Of a DNA stretch of 17,705 nucleotides, positions 1 to 6,496 are shown piece by piece. How positions within the stretch are numbered: the first letter of the stretch is position 1; every line of letters starts with the position of its first letter. The stretch spans positions 1 through 17,705 of the forward strand of contig DKMK01000047.1 in the NCBI GenBank assembly GCA_002469545.1. The letters run 5' to 3'. The notes under the pieces are model-generated. The model ran no database searches. It was not told the DNA's origin and saw only the letters and a program-made list of their open reading frames with translations. The stretch comes from Rhodobacterales bacterium UBA7416. GTDB taxonomy: Bacteria > Pseudomonadota > Alphaproteobacteria > Rhodobacterales > Rhodobacteraceae. The translations under genes and the position numbers were made by a program.

Positions 1-743
1 CCTGTTTTCGACCAATCCAAATTCAACGGCACAGAAACCTCAACCATCCACGGTTGCCCTTTGGCCCACCCATGGTTTTGCAAAACCTTCGCACTGGTCA
101 AAATCGCATCCGGCGCTGATCGCACCAAATCCACACGCCCATCGCCGTCACCATCAACGCCGTTATTCAAAACATCCTCTGGCAACATCTGCACCATGCC
201 AATTTCACCCGCCCATGCGCCCTTGGAACTGGTCGGGCTGAACGTGCCCTTTTTCCACAATGACATCGCCGCAAAAATCTGTGGACGGAACAATTCAGGG
301 CGGCGGCAATCATGCGCCAATGTCGCCAGCGCGTTCAACGTATTAAACCCACCTTGGTTCGCACCAAAATCCGTTTCCATCGCCCAAAACGCCAACAACA
401 CGGGCGCGGGCACGCCATAATTCGCCTCGGCCTTTTTAAACGCACTGTTGAATTGCTTACGCTTGGATGCGCCAACCTTCAAACGGTTCGATGAAACCAC
501 ACGCCCGGCGAATTGGCTAAAGTTCTGGCGAAACACGGCCTGTGATCGATCCAGCTTCAAAACCTTACCGTCGGCCTTTACGCCTGCAAAAAACTTATCC
601 GCATCCGATTTCGAAAACCCATTCGCACGCGCTTCTTTCTTTAACCCGTTAACAAACCCGCCAAAGTTGCCGCCGCATTTCGCATGCGCCGCGCCGCCAA
701 ATGTCAGCGCCACCGCAACAGTCAAAGAAGAAATCAATTTCAT
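1..743 (-). CDS. Lytic murein transglycosylase (MltB/SLT_2-like), 3' end cut by window
   Basis: The reading frame runs from ATG at 743 off the left edge, giving about 247 residues without a stop. Residues 1-21 form a signal peptide (MKLISSLTVAVALTFGGAAHA), so the protein is exported, with a Cys soon after the cleavage site. The WAMETDFG motif carries the expected catalytic Glu (about residue 123). GAWAGEIGMVQMLP near residue 175 matches the substrate-groove motif of MltB-type enzymes. A DGDGDGRVD loop follows at the place where E. coli MltB/Slt35 has an EF-hand-like calcium site. The family cleaves the MurNAc-GlcNAc bond of peptidoglycan in the periplasm to give 1,6-anhydro ends. Usual members are longer, so the missing part is C-terminal and may carry a peptidoglycan-binding domain. 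It lies downstream of the aldehyde dehydrogenase on the same strand but is separated from it by a terminator, so it probably has its own promoter. Confidence 0.85.
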   Translation of the reverse strand, partial: MKLISSLTVAVALTFGGAAHAKCGGNFGGFVNGLKKEARANGFSKSDADKFFAGVKADGKVLKLDRSQAVFRQNFSQFAGRVVSSNRLKVGASKRKQFNSAFKKAEANYGVPAPVLLAFWAMETDFGANQGGFNTLNALATLAHDCRRPELFRPQIFAAMSLWKKGTFSPTSSKGAWAGEIGMVQMLPEDVLNNGVDGDGDGRVDLVRSAPDAILTSAKVLQNHGWAKGQPWMVEVSVPLNLDWSKT

Positions 744-762
744 ACCAAAGCTCCAAATAAAT

Positions 763-786
763 AAAGGCGCCCAATTGGACGCCTTT
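763..786 (-). terminator. Terminator after aldehyde dehydrogenase
   Basis: An inverted repeat has arms AAAGGCG and CGCCTTT around a self-complementary CCAATTGG centre. Read on the minus strand it is followed by an AT-rich ATTTATTT tract. It lies 27 bp beyond the aldehyde dehydrogenase stop and just upstream of the transglycosylase start, so it insulates the two genes. Confidence 0.7.
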
Positions 787-813
787 ATAATGTGCTTACT
801 TTTGAACGTTAAA

Positions 814-2247
814 TCAAGACTTCCAACCTGTGATATGTTTGATTTCACAGAAATCCTCGATACCCCATTTGCCGCCTTCACGTCCGTTGCCGGATTGTTT
901 GTAGCCACCAAATGGTGATGGGCCTGCGCCGCCGTCACCGTTAATACGGATCATGCCCGCACGCATTGCACGTGAGGCACGTTTGGCTTTGTCCATGTCT
1001 TGCGTTTGAACGTAATCGGTTAAACCGTAATCCGTGTCATTGGCCAACTCATACGCATGCTCTTCGCCATCAAACGGCATCATGACCAAAACAGGGCCAA
1101 AGATTTCGTCGCGACCAACAGTCATATCGTTCGTTACATCAGCAAATACCGTCGGACGAACAAAGTAACCTTTGTTCAAGCCTTCAGGACGACCCAAACC
1201 ACCAGCAACCAAACGCGCGCCTTCTTTGATGCCTTCGGCGATCATGTCCTGCACTTTGTTGTAATGCGCTTCTGATGCCATGGCACCCATGTGGGAACCT
1301 TCGACACTTGGATCACCAACTGTGTGGGCGTCCGCTGCCGCTGCCGCAATTTCAACAGCTTCGTCGTAATATGAACGCTCAACCAACATACGCGTCGGCG
1401 CGTTACAGCTTTGACCCGAATTGTTGAACACGTGCATCGTGCCACGTTTAACGGCTTTCTCATCTGCATCGGCAAATACGATATTCGCACCCTTGCCGCC
1501 CAGCTCTAACACAACACGTTTTACCGTATCAGACGCTGCTTTGTTGATCAGTGCACCGGCACGTGTCGAACCCGTAAAGGAAATCATATCGATATCCTTG
1601 TGGCCGGACATTTGCGAACCAACACCAATGCCGTCACCATTGATCAGGTTGAAAACACCCGCTGGCACGCCGGCATCATGCATGATTTCTGCGAAAACAT
1701 AGGCCGACAAAGGCGACATTTCAGATGGCTTCAAAACACAAGTCGAACCGGCGGCAATCGCTGGGATAACCTTCAGGAAGATTTGGTTCATTGGCCAGTT
1801 CCAAGGCGTGATCAAACCTGCAACGCCGATTGGCTCTTTCAGGATTTTCTCTGTCGGGAAACCATCCAACTCTTCTTCAAACTCAAACTTTTCCAAAGTG
1901 TCGATGAATTTTTGAATGTGGCCAGTACCGCAACCAACTTGTTGCGTGCGTGACAATGAAATAGGCGCGCCCATTTCCATTGTTGTGGCTTGGGCTACAT
2001 CTTCTTCATGTTTTGCATATTCGGATTGAATGGACTTCAACAATGCAATGCGTTCAACCTTTGTTGAATGCTGCCACGTACCAAATGCTTTGCGTGCTGC
2101 TGCAACTGCTGCATCTGTATCTGCTTGATCGCCCAATGAAATGGTTGCAACCGCTTCTTCTGTCGCAGGATTGATAACAGCAAAGTCGTTTGCTTTGGCT
2201 GGGTTTACCCATTCGCCACCGATATAGAACTGACGTTTGTCTAACAT
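814..2247 (-). CDS. NAD(P)-dependent aldehyde dehydrogenase family protein
   Basis: This is a full-length (477 aa) soluble member of the ALDH superfamily, which oxidises aldehydes to carboxylic acids with NAD(P)+. Visible hallmarks are the PWNWP motif (catalytic Asn150), VLKPSE (cofactor-binding Lys173), FTGSTRAG (Rossmann turn), VLELGGKG (general base Glu248), NNSGQSC with the nucleophile Cys281, and EIFGPV near the C-terminus. The start is ATG at 2247 with an AGGTGA Shine-Dalgarno-like stretch a few bases upstream. It is a single-gene unit: the collar-gene terminator lies upstream and its own terminator downstream. Substrate cannot be read from sequence. The architecture resembles generalist or semialdehyde dehydrogenases common in roseobacters, and no partner enzyme is adjacent to narrow it. 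Confidence 0.93.
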   Translation of the reverse strand: MLDKRQFYIGGEWVNPAKANDFAVINPATEEAVATISLGDQADTDAAVAAARKAFGTWQHSTKVERIALLKSIQSEYAKHEEDVAQATTMEMGAPISLSRTQQVGCGTGHIQKFIDTLEKFEFEEELDGFPTEKILKEPIGVAGLITPWNWPMNQIFLKVIPAIAAGSTCVLKPSEMSPLSAYVFAEIMHDAGVPAGVFNLINGDGIGVGSQMSGHKDIDMISFTGSTRAGALINKAASDTVKRVVLELGGKGANIVFADADEKAVKRGTMHVFNNSGQSCNAPTRMLVERSYYDEAVEIAAAAADAHTVGDPSVEGSHMGAMASEAHYNKVQDMIAEGIKEGARLVAGGLGRPEGLNKGYFVRPTVFADVTNDMTVGRDEIFGPVLVMMPFDGEEHAYELANDTDYGLTDYVQTQDMDKAKRASRAMRAGMIRINGDGGAGPSPFGGYKQSGNGREGGKWGIEDFCEIKHITGWKS

Positions 2248-2356
2248 GATTCACCTATGAATTTGATTTCACGGTGACCCTGACATTGCTGCGGTGAAAT
2301 GGCAAGTTTGAACGCGACGCTGAAATATAACAATTTCGACACGCCGCGTTCCAAAA

Positions 2357-2371
2357 GGGCCCAATGGGCCC
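2357..2371 (-). terminator. Terminator of the collar-protein pair
   Basis: A GGGCCC-ATT-GGGCCC hairpin is followed on the minus strand by TTTT. It starts 6 bp past the stop of the second collar gene. Six GC pairs with a 3-nt loop and a short T run fit an intrinsic terminator. Confidence 0.75.
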
Positions 2372-2376
2372 CTAAG

Positions 2377-2976
2377 TTAGCTACGCGGAGGGAAAATCCC
2401 TCTCAGCGCGATGCACCAATTCATGCCCAACGATGGGCTTGTCTTGGTAAAGGTTGCTGAAGCTGGCACCCCAGTTGGGGAAATCATACCGGGATCCATC
2501 ACCTTGTTTGGTGGGCCTTCATGATAAATGTCATGATCCAAATTTGGAATGGCCAGAAAATCCGTACCTGGGCCGTTTTTATTCGCGTCATCATTGGTTG
2601 CGTTCACATCGTGGCTGTGTGACGCCAATGCATTGGCAGGGATCGAAGATTGCTCAGCTCCGCCTTTTTGGCCCTGTTCAACACGCGCCAAACCATTCCC
2701 AGTTCCAACACCAACAAGGCGACGGCCACGTAAATCTGGCAGCGCCATCGATGTTCGCCCGTCACCACCGTACATTGTTCCAATGATGGAATACAGCGAA
2801 GTATTACTGTTAATAGGTAACAATTGACCCGCCGCTGCCGACCAACCAAGTGGGCAGTAATTATTACCAAAGTTGGTAACTTGGCCAATGTATGGTTCTG
2901 CTTGTACGGCCGTGGGTGCAGCTGCTACTGCCAAAACGACGGATGCGATTTTAAGACTTGATAGAATATGTTTCAT
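2377..2976 (-). CDS. Exported phage tail collar-domain protein (microcystin-dependent-protein type), copy 1
   Basis: 199 aa. A signal peptide covers roughly residues 1-26 (a run of Ala/Val ending AVQA), so the mature protein is predicted to be periplasmic or extracellular. The mature N-terminus (EPYIGQVTNFGNNYCPLGW) and the GTMYGGDGRTSMALPDLRGR block are the hallmark of the tail collar fold (PF07484) found in the MdpB/microcystin-dependent protein family; their cellular role is not established. One Cys near the mature N-terminus and one in the C-terminal WCIALRG block could pair as a disulfide. The start is supported by AAAGGAG at the right spacing. It is the second gene of a tandem paralog pair (40 bp behind copy 2), followed by a terminator. 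No phage structural genes are nearby, so this is a host-type exported collar protein rather than a virion part. Confidence 0.88.
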   Translation of the reverse strand: MKHILSSLKIASVVLAVAAAPTAVQAEPYIGQVTNFGNNYCPLGWSAAAGQLLPINSNTSLYSIIGTMYGGDGRTSMALPDLRGRRLVGVGTGNGLARVEQGQKGGAEQSSIPANALASHSHDVNATNDDANKNGPGTDFLAIPNLDHDIYHEGPPNKVMDPGMISPTGVPASATFTKTSPSLGMNWCIALRGIFPPRS

Positions 2977-2991
2977 GTAATTCTCCTTTGC

Positions 2992-3005
2992 TTGATTAAA
3001 ATCAA
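2992..3005. promoter_or_regulatory. Perfect FNR-type dyad between the collar paralogs
   Basis: TTGATTAAAATCAA matches the FNR/Anr consensus TTGAT-N4-ATCAA at all ten specified bases. It sits only about 16 bp in front of the copy-1 start codon, next to its AAAGGAG. That is too close for ordinary activation, so it would fit repression, or it may be chance in AT-rich spacer. Confidence 0.35.
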
Positions 3006-3016
3006 ACTATCAAAAC

Positions 3017-3619
3017 TTAATTGCGCGGTGGGTATGCACCAAACAACGAGATACACGTTTTCAGGCCCAAAAACGGGCTGACTTTTGTAACGGGGGCACT
3101 GTTACCAGTGTTTCCAATCATACCAGGGTCCATAACTTTGTTTGGCGGGCCTTCATGGTAAATATCAAAATTAATGTCCGTAATCGCCAGAAAATCCGTA
3201 CCTGGGCCATTTTTATCCGCAATTGCATTGGTCGCGTTAACCGCGTGATTGTGCGAAGGCAGATGATTACTGTTCAATGTAAATGTCTCTGAACCGCCTT
3301 GCTGTCCTTGGTTAACAGTGGTCAATCCTGGCCCGCTGCCGATACCGATCGCTGCGCGACCACGTAAATCAGGCAGACCAAACGTCGTACGGCCATCACC
3401 GCCGTACATTGTACCTAATAATGAAAACAATGCGCTGTTTGAACTAATTGGCAACAACGCACCATTCGCTTCGGCCCAGTCACGTGGGCAGAAATTGCCT
3501 GCAAAATACATCATTTGTCCTGTAAATGGATCAGATTGCGCTTTCGCCGGTGCGGCGGAAAAGCTGGCTGTAGTTGCTGCTGCGCATGCTATATAAGAAA
3601 TGTTTTTTAGAATTTTCAT
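3017..3619 (-). CDS. Exported phage tail collar-domain protein, copy 2 (first gene of pair)
   Basis: 200 aa paralog of the downstream gene. The signal peptide spans about residues 1-29 (KNISYIACAAATT... ending AKAQS). The collar core is very similar to copy 1: NFCPRDW, GTMYGGDGRTTFGLPDLRGR, then the pair-specific blocks DKNGPGTDFLAI and DIYHEGPPNKVMDPGMI. The two Cys positions (N-terminal NFC and C-terminal TCISL) are kept, consistent with a disulfide outside the cytoplasm. ATG at 3619 is preceded by a GGGG-type Shine-Dalgarno. A promoter with a perfect TTGACA box lies upstream at 3691-3719, and a stem-loop sits in the leader. Function unknown; the copies probably arose by tandem duplication and may form a hetero-oligomeric surface or periplasmic structure (inference). 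Confidence 0.88.
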   Translation of the reverse strand: MKILKNISYIACAAATTASFSAAPAKAQSDPFTGQMMYFAGNFCPRDWAEANGALLPISSNSALFSLLGTMYGGDGRTTFGLPDLRGRAAIGIGSGPGLTTVNQGQQGGSETFTLNSNHLPSHNHAVNATNAIADKNGPGTDFLAITDINFDIYHEGPPNKVMDPGMIGNTGNSAPVTKVSPFLGLKTCISLFGAYPPRN

Positions 3620-3654
3620 TGTATTCCCCTGTTGAAGTTAACGAATGAAAAATA

Positions 3655-3676
3655 AAGTAAAAACCATATTTTACTT
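3655..3676 (-). promoter_or_regulatory. Leader stem-loop / dyad before the collar genes
   Basis: AAGTAAAA and TTTTACTT are perfect 8-bp arms around ACCATA, extended by GAATG (3643-3647) and CATTC (3677-3681) with a bulge. From the predicted promoter the transcript would begin almost exactly at this structure. It may stabilise the 5' end of the mRNA, or be an operator dyad. Confidence 0.5.
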
Positions 3677-3690
3677 CATTCTTCGAGTTG

Positions 3691-3719
3691 ATATTGAAAT
3701 GTACTTTTCAACCTGTCAA
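3691..3719 (-). promoter_or_regulatory. Sigma-70-type promoter for the collar gene pair
   Basis: On the minus strand a perfect -35 TTGACA (3714-3719) is followed by 17 bp and CAATAT (3691-3696) as a weak -10. Transcription would start near 3684, giving a leader of about 65 nt that contains the stem-loop at 3643-3681. Confidence 0.5.
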
Positions 3720-3773
3720 ACTAATAAGTGAAAAATAGTGATATGAATCACCTTGTGGGCGAGTAATTGGACT

Positions 3774-3798
3774 CACCGAGCCCGATTTCGGTGTTTTT
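3774..3798 (+). terminator. Plus-strand intrinsic terminator-like hairpin with no gene in front of it
   Basis: CACCGA / TCGGTG arms with an 8-nt loop are followed directly by TTTTT. It lies in the divergent spacer, about 55 bp before the predicted peroxiredoxin promoter. No plus-strand coding region ends here, so it could end a small RNA or a longer attenuated leader, or protect the peroxiredoxin promoter from readthrough. Confidence 0.5.
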
Positions 3799-3852
3799 GG
3801 CACCTTTCTGAAATACGCGACAATATACACCGGAAACACAGAATCTATTCGT

Positions 3853-3880
3853 TTGACGCCGTTGCAAGGGCTGGTAGTCT
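3853..3880 (+). promoter_or_regulatory. Probable peroxiredoxin promoter
   Basis: TTGACG (3853-3858), 16 bp, then TAGTCT (3875-3880) resembles alphaproteobacterial housekeeping promoters, where the -35 is better conserved than the -10. The start point would be near 3887, leaving a leader of about 20 nt with the AAAGGAG site at 3891-3897. Confidence 0.4.
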
Positions 3881-3906
3881 CGCCTCTCACAAAGGAGTCT
3901 CCCCCA

Positions 3907-4560
3907 ATGGCATTACGCATTAACGACACAATCCCAAACCTTAACGTTGAAACAGATCTCGGTACGTTTGACCTCCACGATTGGTTGGATGGCAAATGGG
4001 CAATTCTGTTTTCCCATCCCAAGGATTTCACACCCGTTTGCACCACAGAATTTGGCGCAGTTGCACAGCTCAGCAATGAATGGGCTGCACGTGACACCAA
4101 AGTCATGGGCATTTCCATCGACGGCGTTGAAGATCACAAAAATTGGAAATCAGACATCGAACAAGTTGCAGGCACAAACGCTGGCTTCCCAATTATCGCT
4201 GACACCGACCTGACAGTCGCCAAAGCATTCGACATGCTCCCAGCCGAAGCATACATGCCCGACGGTCGCACACCAGCAGACAGCGCAACAGTGCGTTCAG
4301 TTTTCATCATCGGTCCTGACAAACAGCTAAAACTGTCCATGACTTACCCGATGAATGTTGGCCGCAACTTCGCCGAAGTTCTGCGTGCATTGGATGCCTT
4401 GCAAACTGCTGCGAACAGTGGCGTTGCAACACCAGCAAACTGGGAAGTTGGCCAAGACGTGATTATCCCAACAACACTCAACAACGAAGACGCTGCCGCA
4501 AAATTCGGTGACTTCGAAACTGTTCTGCCATACTTGCGCAAAACAAAACTGCCTGCATAA
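3907..4560 (+). CDS. 1-Cys peroxiredoxin (Prx6/AhpC-TSA family)
   Basis: 217 aa when started at ATG 3907, which has AAAGGAG at 3891-3897. A longer in-frame start at 3853 would add 18 non-conserved residues and overlap the likely promoter, so it is rejected. The FTPVCTTE motif holds the peroxidatic Cys45, and no other Cys is present, which defines a 1-Cys enzyme. A conserved Arg is seen in TVRSVFIIGPD, and the long C-terminal extension (ALQTAANSGVATPANWEVGQDVIIP) is typical of the Prx6 subfamily. These reduce H2O2 and organic hydroperoxides in the cytosol and need an external thiol for recycling; none is encoded nearby. It is a single gene closed by a strong terminator and divergent from the collar pair. 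Confidence 0.93.
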   Translation: MALRINDTIPNLNVETDLGTFDLHDWLDGKWAILFSHPKDFTPVCTTEFGAVAQLSNEWAARDTKVMGISIDGVEDHKNWKSDIEQVAGTNAGFPIIADTDLTVAKAFDMLPAEAYMPDGRTPADSATVRSVFIIGPDKQLKLSMTYPMNVGRNFAEVLRALDALQTAANSGVATPANWEVGQDVIIPTTLNNEDAAAKFGDFETVLPYLRKTKLPA

Positions 4561-4581
4561 GCAGTACAGTTTGAATTTTAT

Positions 4582-4617
4582 ATGCGGCGGTTTCACAATG
4601 AAATCGCCGCATTTTTT
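4582..4617 (+). terminator. Strong terminator of the peroxiredoxin gene
   Basis: ATGCGGCG pairs with CGCCGCAT, and the stem continues with GTTT/AAAT around a CACAATG loop. TTTTT follows on the plus strand. The end of the T run doubles as part of the stop codon (4616-4618) of the convergent membrane protein gene, so the two transcription units abut with almost no spare DNA. Confidence 0.88.
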
Positions 4618-4963
4618 ATGCTTTATGCAGATTTACGACCAGTAAAACGGTAACGCCATTCACGATATAAAACCAAAAATCTAAACCAGTGAAACCTAAA
4701 ACAAACGGCGCAATTACAAACACAAGGCCGACAATAAAATCAACAGCCAGATGTACCTTGTATGGCAGGACGCGAATAACACCCAAATGGTGATCCGTCA
4801 AAATTGTCAAAACCAGCGCAGCCACCCCCGTCACAACAGACAATGTAAACGCTAAGGGATGCGAGGTCCCCAATCCTAAAATGAACGGCAATCCAATCAA
4901 GGCAAGCGCGACTGGATAGTCAAGATAGGCGTGAATTTCTTTGGTAATAAAACGTGGTATCAT
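4616..4963 (-). CDS. Small four-helix membrane protein, SPW-repeat-like
   Basis: 115 aa, with four hydrophobic segments at about residues 14-34, 36-56, 66-86 and 90-112. Two similar halves are visible: LIGLPFILGLG...VVTGVAALVLTIL and VIAPFVLGFTGLDFWFYIVNGVTVLLVV. The APFVLGF pattern followed by a W-x-N-G helix resembles the SPW repeat (PF03779). The function of that family is not established. The gene reads toward the peroxiredoxin and shares the terminator region with it. A GAGGGA Shine-Dalgarno lies upstream of ATG 4963. Neighbours give no clear job. Confidence 0.75.
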   Translation of the reverse strand: MIPRFITKEIHAYLDYPVALALIGLPFILGLGTSHPLAFTLSVVTGVAALVLTILTDHHLGVIRVLPYKVHLAVDFIVGLVFVIAPFVLGFTGLDFWFYIVNGVTVLLVVNLHKA

Positions 4964-5059
4964 AGTTGATTTCCCTCTACTAAATGAACGGCAGCGCCGC
5001 AGATAGCATTGGTATAATCACAATTTACTGTCCTAGATATGTGCGTAAATTCAGAAAAC

Positions 5060-5073
5060 CATGCAGATCGTTC
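5060..5073 (+). repeat. 14-bp inverted repeat, left copy (downstream of the AraC-type gene)
   Basis: CATGCAGATCGTTC ends 3 bp beyond the stop of the regulator. The exact reverse complement is at 6068-6081, on the other side of the gene. See the findings. Confidence 0.6.
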
Positions 5074-5076
5074 GGA

Positions 5077-6027
5077 TTAATGCACGATTGGTGCGGTGGA
5101 CATCTTTTTGAATTCAGCCGGCGTAAATCCCGTTTCCTTCTTAAATGTCCGCGCAAATGCACTGTCAGATGCATATCCCGCACTCAACGCCGCATCTGTC
5201 AGGCTTCTTTGATCCGTCAGTTCCCGTTTGGCCAATTCCATCCGCCAACTTTTCAAATAATTCATTGGTGTCATTTGCATCTTCTTTTGGAATAAAACGG
5301 CAAAACTGGTGCGTGACATCCCTGCCTTAGACGCCAAGGTTTCCACTGTCCAAGAAGCTGCTGGATTTGCATGAAATGCCGACAATGCACGGCTCAGGTT
5401 TGGATCGGCAAAACCAGCCAAACCCCATTTTGTGGCTTCATTATCTTGAATGAAACTGCGAATGGCCTGCGTGAAAATCGCCTCGGACATTTTCAGGGCA
5501 ATCAAATCTCCGCCCATCTTTGCGCCACCGGCCTCGTCGCCAATCATGCGCAACGTTGCTTCCATCCACTTTCCAGCGACCTCACCATAATTTCGCAAAT
5601 GAATATAAGGCGGCAAGCGTGCCATCAACGAATGCTTGGCGTGTGGGCGTAATGAAAAATGCCCACAAATCAATTCTGTTTCAAGCGTGCCATCGCCCTC
5701 ACCATAAATCAAAACACCCGAACCCGTATAACCCGATTTCTCGATCACGGTGTCCAAGGCTAATGTATCGTCTTGTGTATCAACGCTGCAAAACAATTTA
5801 TGCGCAGCGCCGTGGGGAATAATGATCAAATCACCCTGCGCCAAACTGACAATCTCGCCGGTTCCTTCGACTTTAACCAAACAGCTATTGCGATGTGCAA
5901 AATGAAACCGCGCAACGTTTTCATACGCTGGCACGGCAACACCCCACGGTGCACTAAACGCTGTACGAAAATACAGCGTTCCTTTGATAGAAAGGTTCGT
6001 CAAAATATCACTAAGAAAATCGAGCAT
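5077..6027 (-). CDS. AraC-family transcriptional regulator with N-terminal cupin domain
   Basis: 316 aa. Residues about 1-190 form a cupin-type sensor half (AraC_binding_2/cupin_6 style: FRTAFSAPWGVAVP, ARFHFAHRNSCLVKVEG, LAQGDLIIIPHGAAHKL). The last roughly 100 residues are a double helix-turn-helix DNA-binding domain: WTVETLASKAGMSRTSFAVLF for the first HTH and SLTDAALSAGYASDSAFARTFKKETGFTPAEFKK for the second. Ligand and targets are not visible. It lies 57 bp behind ridA on the same strand and may be co-transcribed with it and usp; the 14-bp inverted repeat flanking it could be its own operator. No clear Shine-Dalgarno precedes ATG 6027, but the N-terminus (MLDFLSDILTNL) is typical of this subfamily. 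Confidence 0.9.
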   Translation of the reverse strand: MLDFLSDILTNLSIKGTLYFRTAFSAPWGVAVPAYENVARFHFAHRNSCLVKVEGTGEIVSLAQGDLIIIPHGAAHKLFCSVDTQDDTLALDTVIEKSGYTGSGVLIYGEGDGTLETELICGHFSLRPHAKHSLMARLPPYIHLRNYGEVAGKWMEATLRMIGDEAGGAKMGGDLIALKMSEAIFTQAIRSFIQDNEATKWGLAGFADPNLSRALSAFHANPAASWTVETLASKAGMSRTSFAVLFQKKMQMTPMNYLKSWRMELAKRELTDQRSLTDAALSAGYASDSAFARTFKKETGFTPAEFKKMSTAPIVH

Positions 6028-6067
6028 AATCCAAGTTACAATAATAACAGAGATAGTCCAGATACCT

Positions 6068-6081
6068 GAACGATCTGCATG
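6068..6081 (-). repeat. 14-bp inverted repeat, right copy (upstream of the AraC-type gene)
   Basis: GAACGATCTGCATG on the plus strand is the exact reverse complement of 5060-5073. It lies in the 57-bp gap between ridA and the regulator, a natural place for an operator. Confidence 0.6.
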
Positions 6082-6084
6082 TAA

Positions 6085-6441
6085 TTACGCTTTAACGACG
6101 GCAATCACACAAATCTCGATCAAAATTGCCTCACGTGCCATGTTAGCCTCTACACAAGCACGCGCAGGTTTTTCGTGATCGGCAATCCATGCATTCCAAA
6201 CTTCGTTCATCGGCGCAAAATCATTCTCAATATCGCGCAGGAAAATCGTAGTGGACAAAATATGGTTACGATCCGACCCAGCATCCGCCAGCAACGCATC
6301 AACCTTGGCCAAACAATCCGCGGTCTGTGCCGTGATATCAACGGTCACATCGTTTGCGACCTGCCCGGAAAAATAGATCGTTCCATTGTGGATATTGATC
6401 TTACTCATACGTTGGGTCGATTGTGCGCGGGTGATACTCAT
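6085..6441 (-). CDS. RidA family (YjgF/YER057c/UK114) protein
   Basis: 118 aa from ATG 6441, chosen because AAAGGAG (6448-6454) sits six bases before it; an upstream in-frame start at 6483 has no such site. The family fold is evident from INIHNGTIYFSGQVA, the central DALLADAGSDRNHILSTTIFLRD and the signature PARACVEA. The Arg (residue 94) corresponds to the catalytic arginine of RidA, and Cys96 and Glu109 are also kept. RidA hydrolyses reactive enamine/imine (2-aminoacrylate-type) intermediates released by PLP enzymes in the cytosol. The context is fitting but indirect: a PLP-dependent decarboxylase lies just beyond the divergent usp. It is 55 bp downstream of usp on the same strand and probably in its transcript. 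Confidence 0.9.
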   Translation of the reverse strand: MSITRAQSTQRMSKINIHNGTIYFSGQVANDVTVDITAQTADCLAKVDALLADAGSDRNHILSTTIFLRDIENDFAPMNEVWNAWIADHEKPARACVEANMAREAILIEICVIAVVKA

Positions 6442-6496
6442 GGCTGGCTCCTTTGTTTTCACCAGCGTTAAGTCACCGCGCACAACCTGTCCAGTA

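Noticed and set aside
448..918. Plus-strand open frame spanning the gap between transglycosylase and aldehyde dehydrogenase
   Set aside because: It overlaps two convincing minus-strand genes and runs across the terminator; no family similarity.
2251..2306. ATTTCAC/GTGAAAT inverted repeat upstream of the aldehyde dehydrogenase
   Set aside because: Only 7-bp arms with a loop of about 20 bp; expected by chance and not tied to a clear promoter.
2377..3619. Prophage remnant
   Set aside because: The collar domain occurs in phage tails, but both proteins have signal peptides and no other phage gene is in the window.
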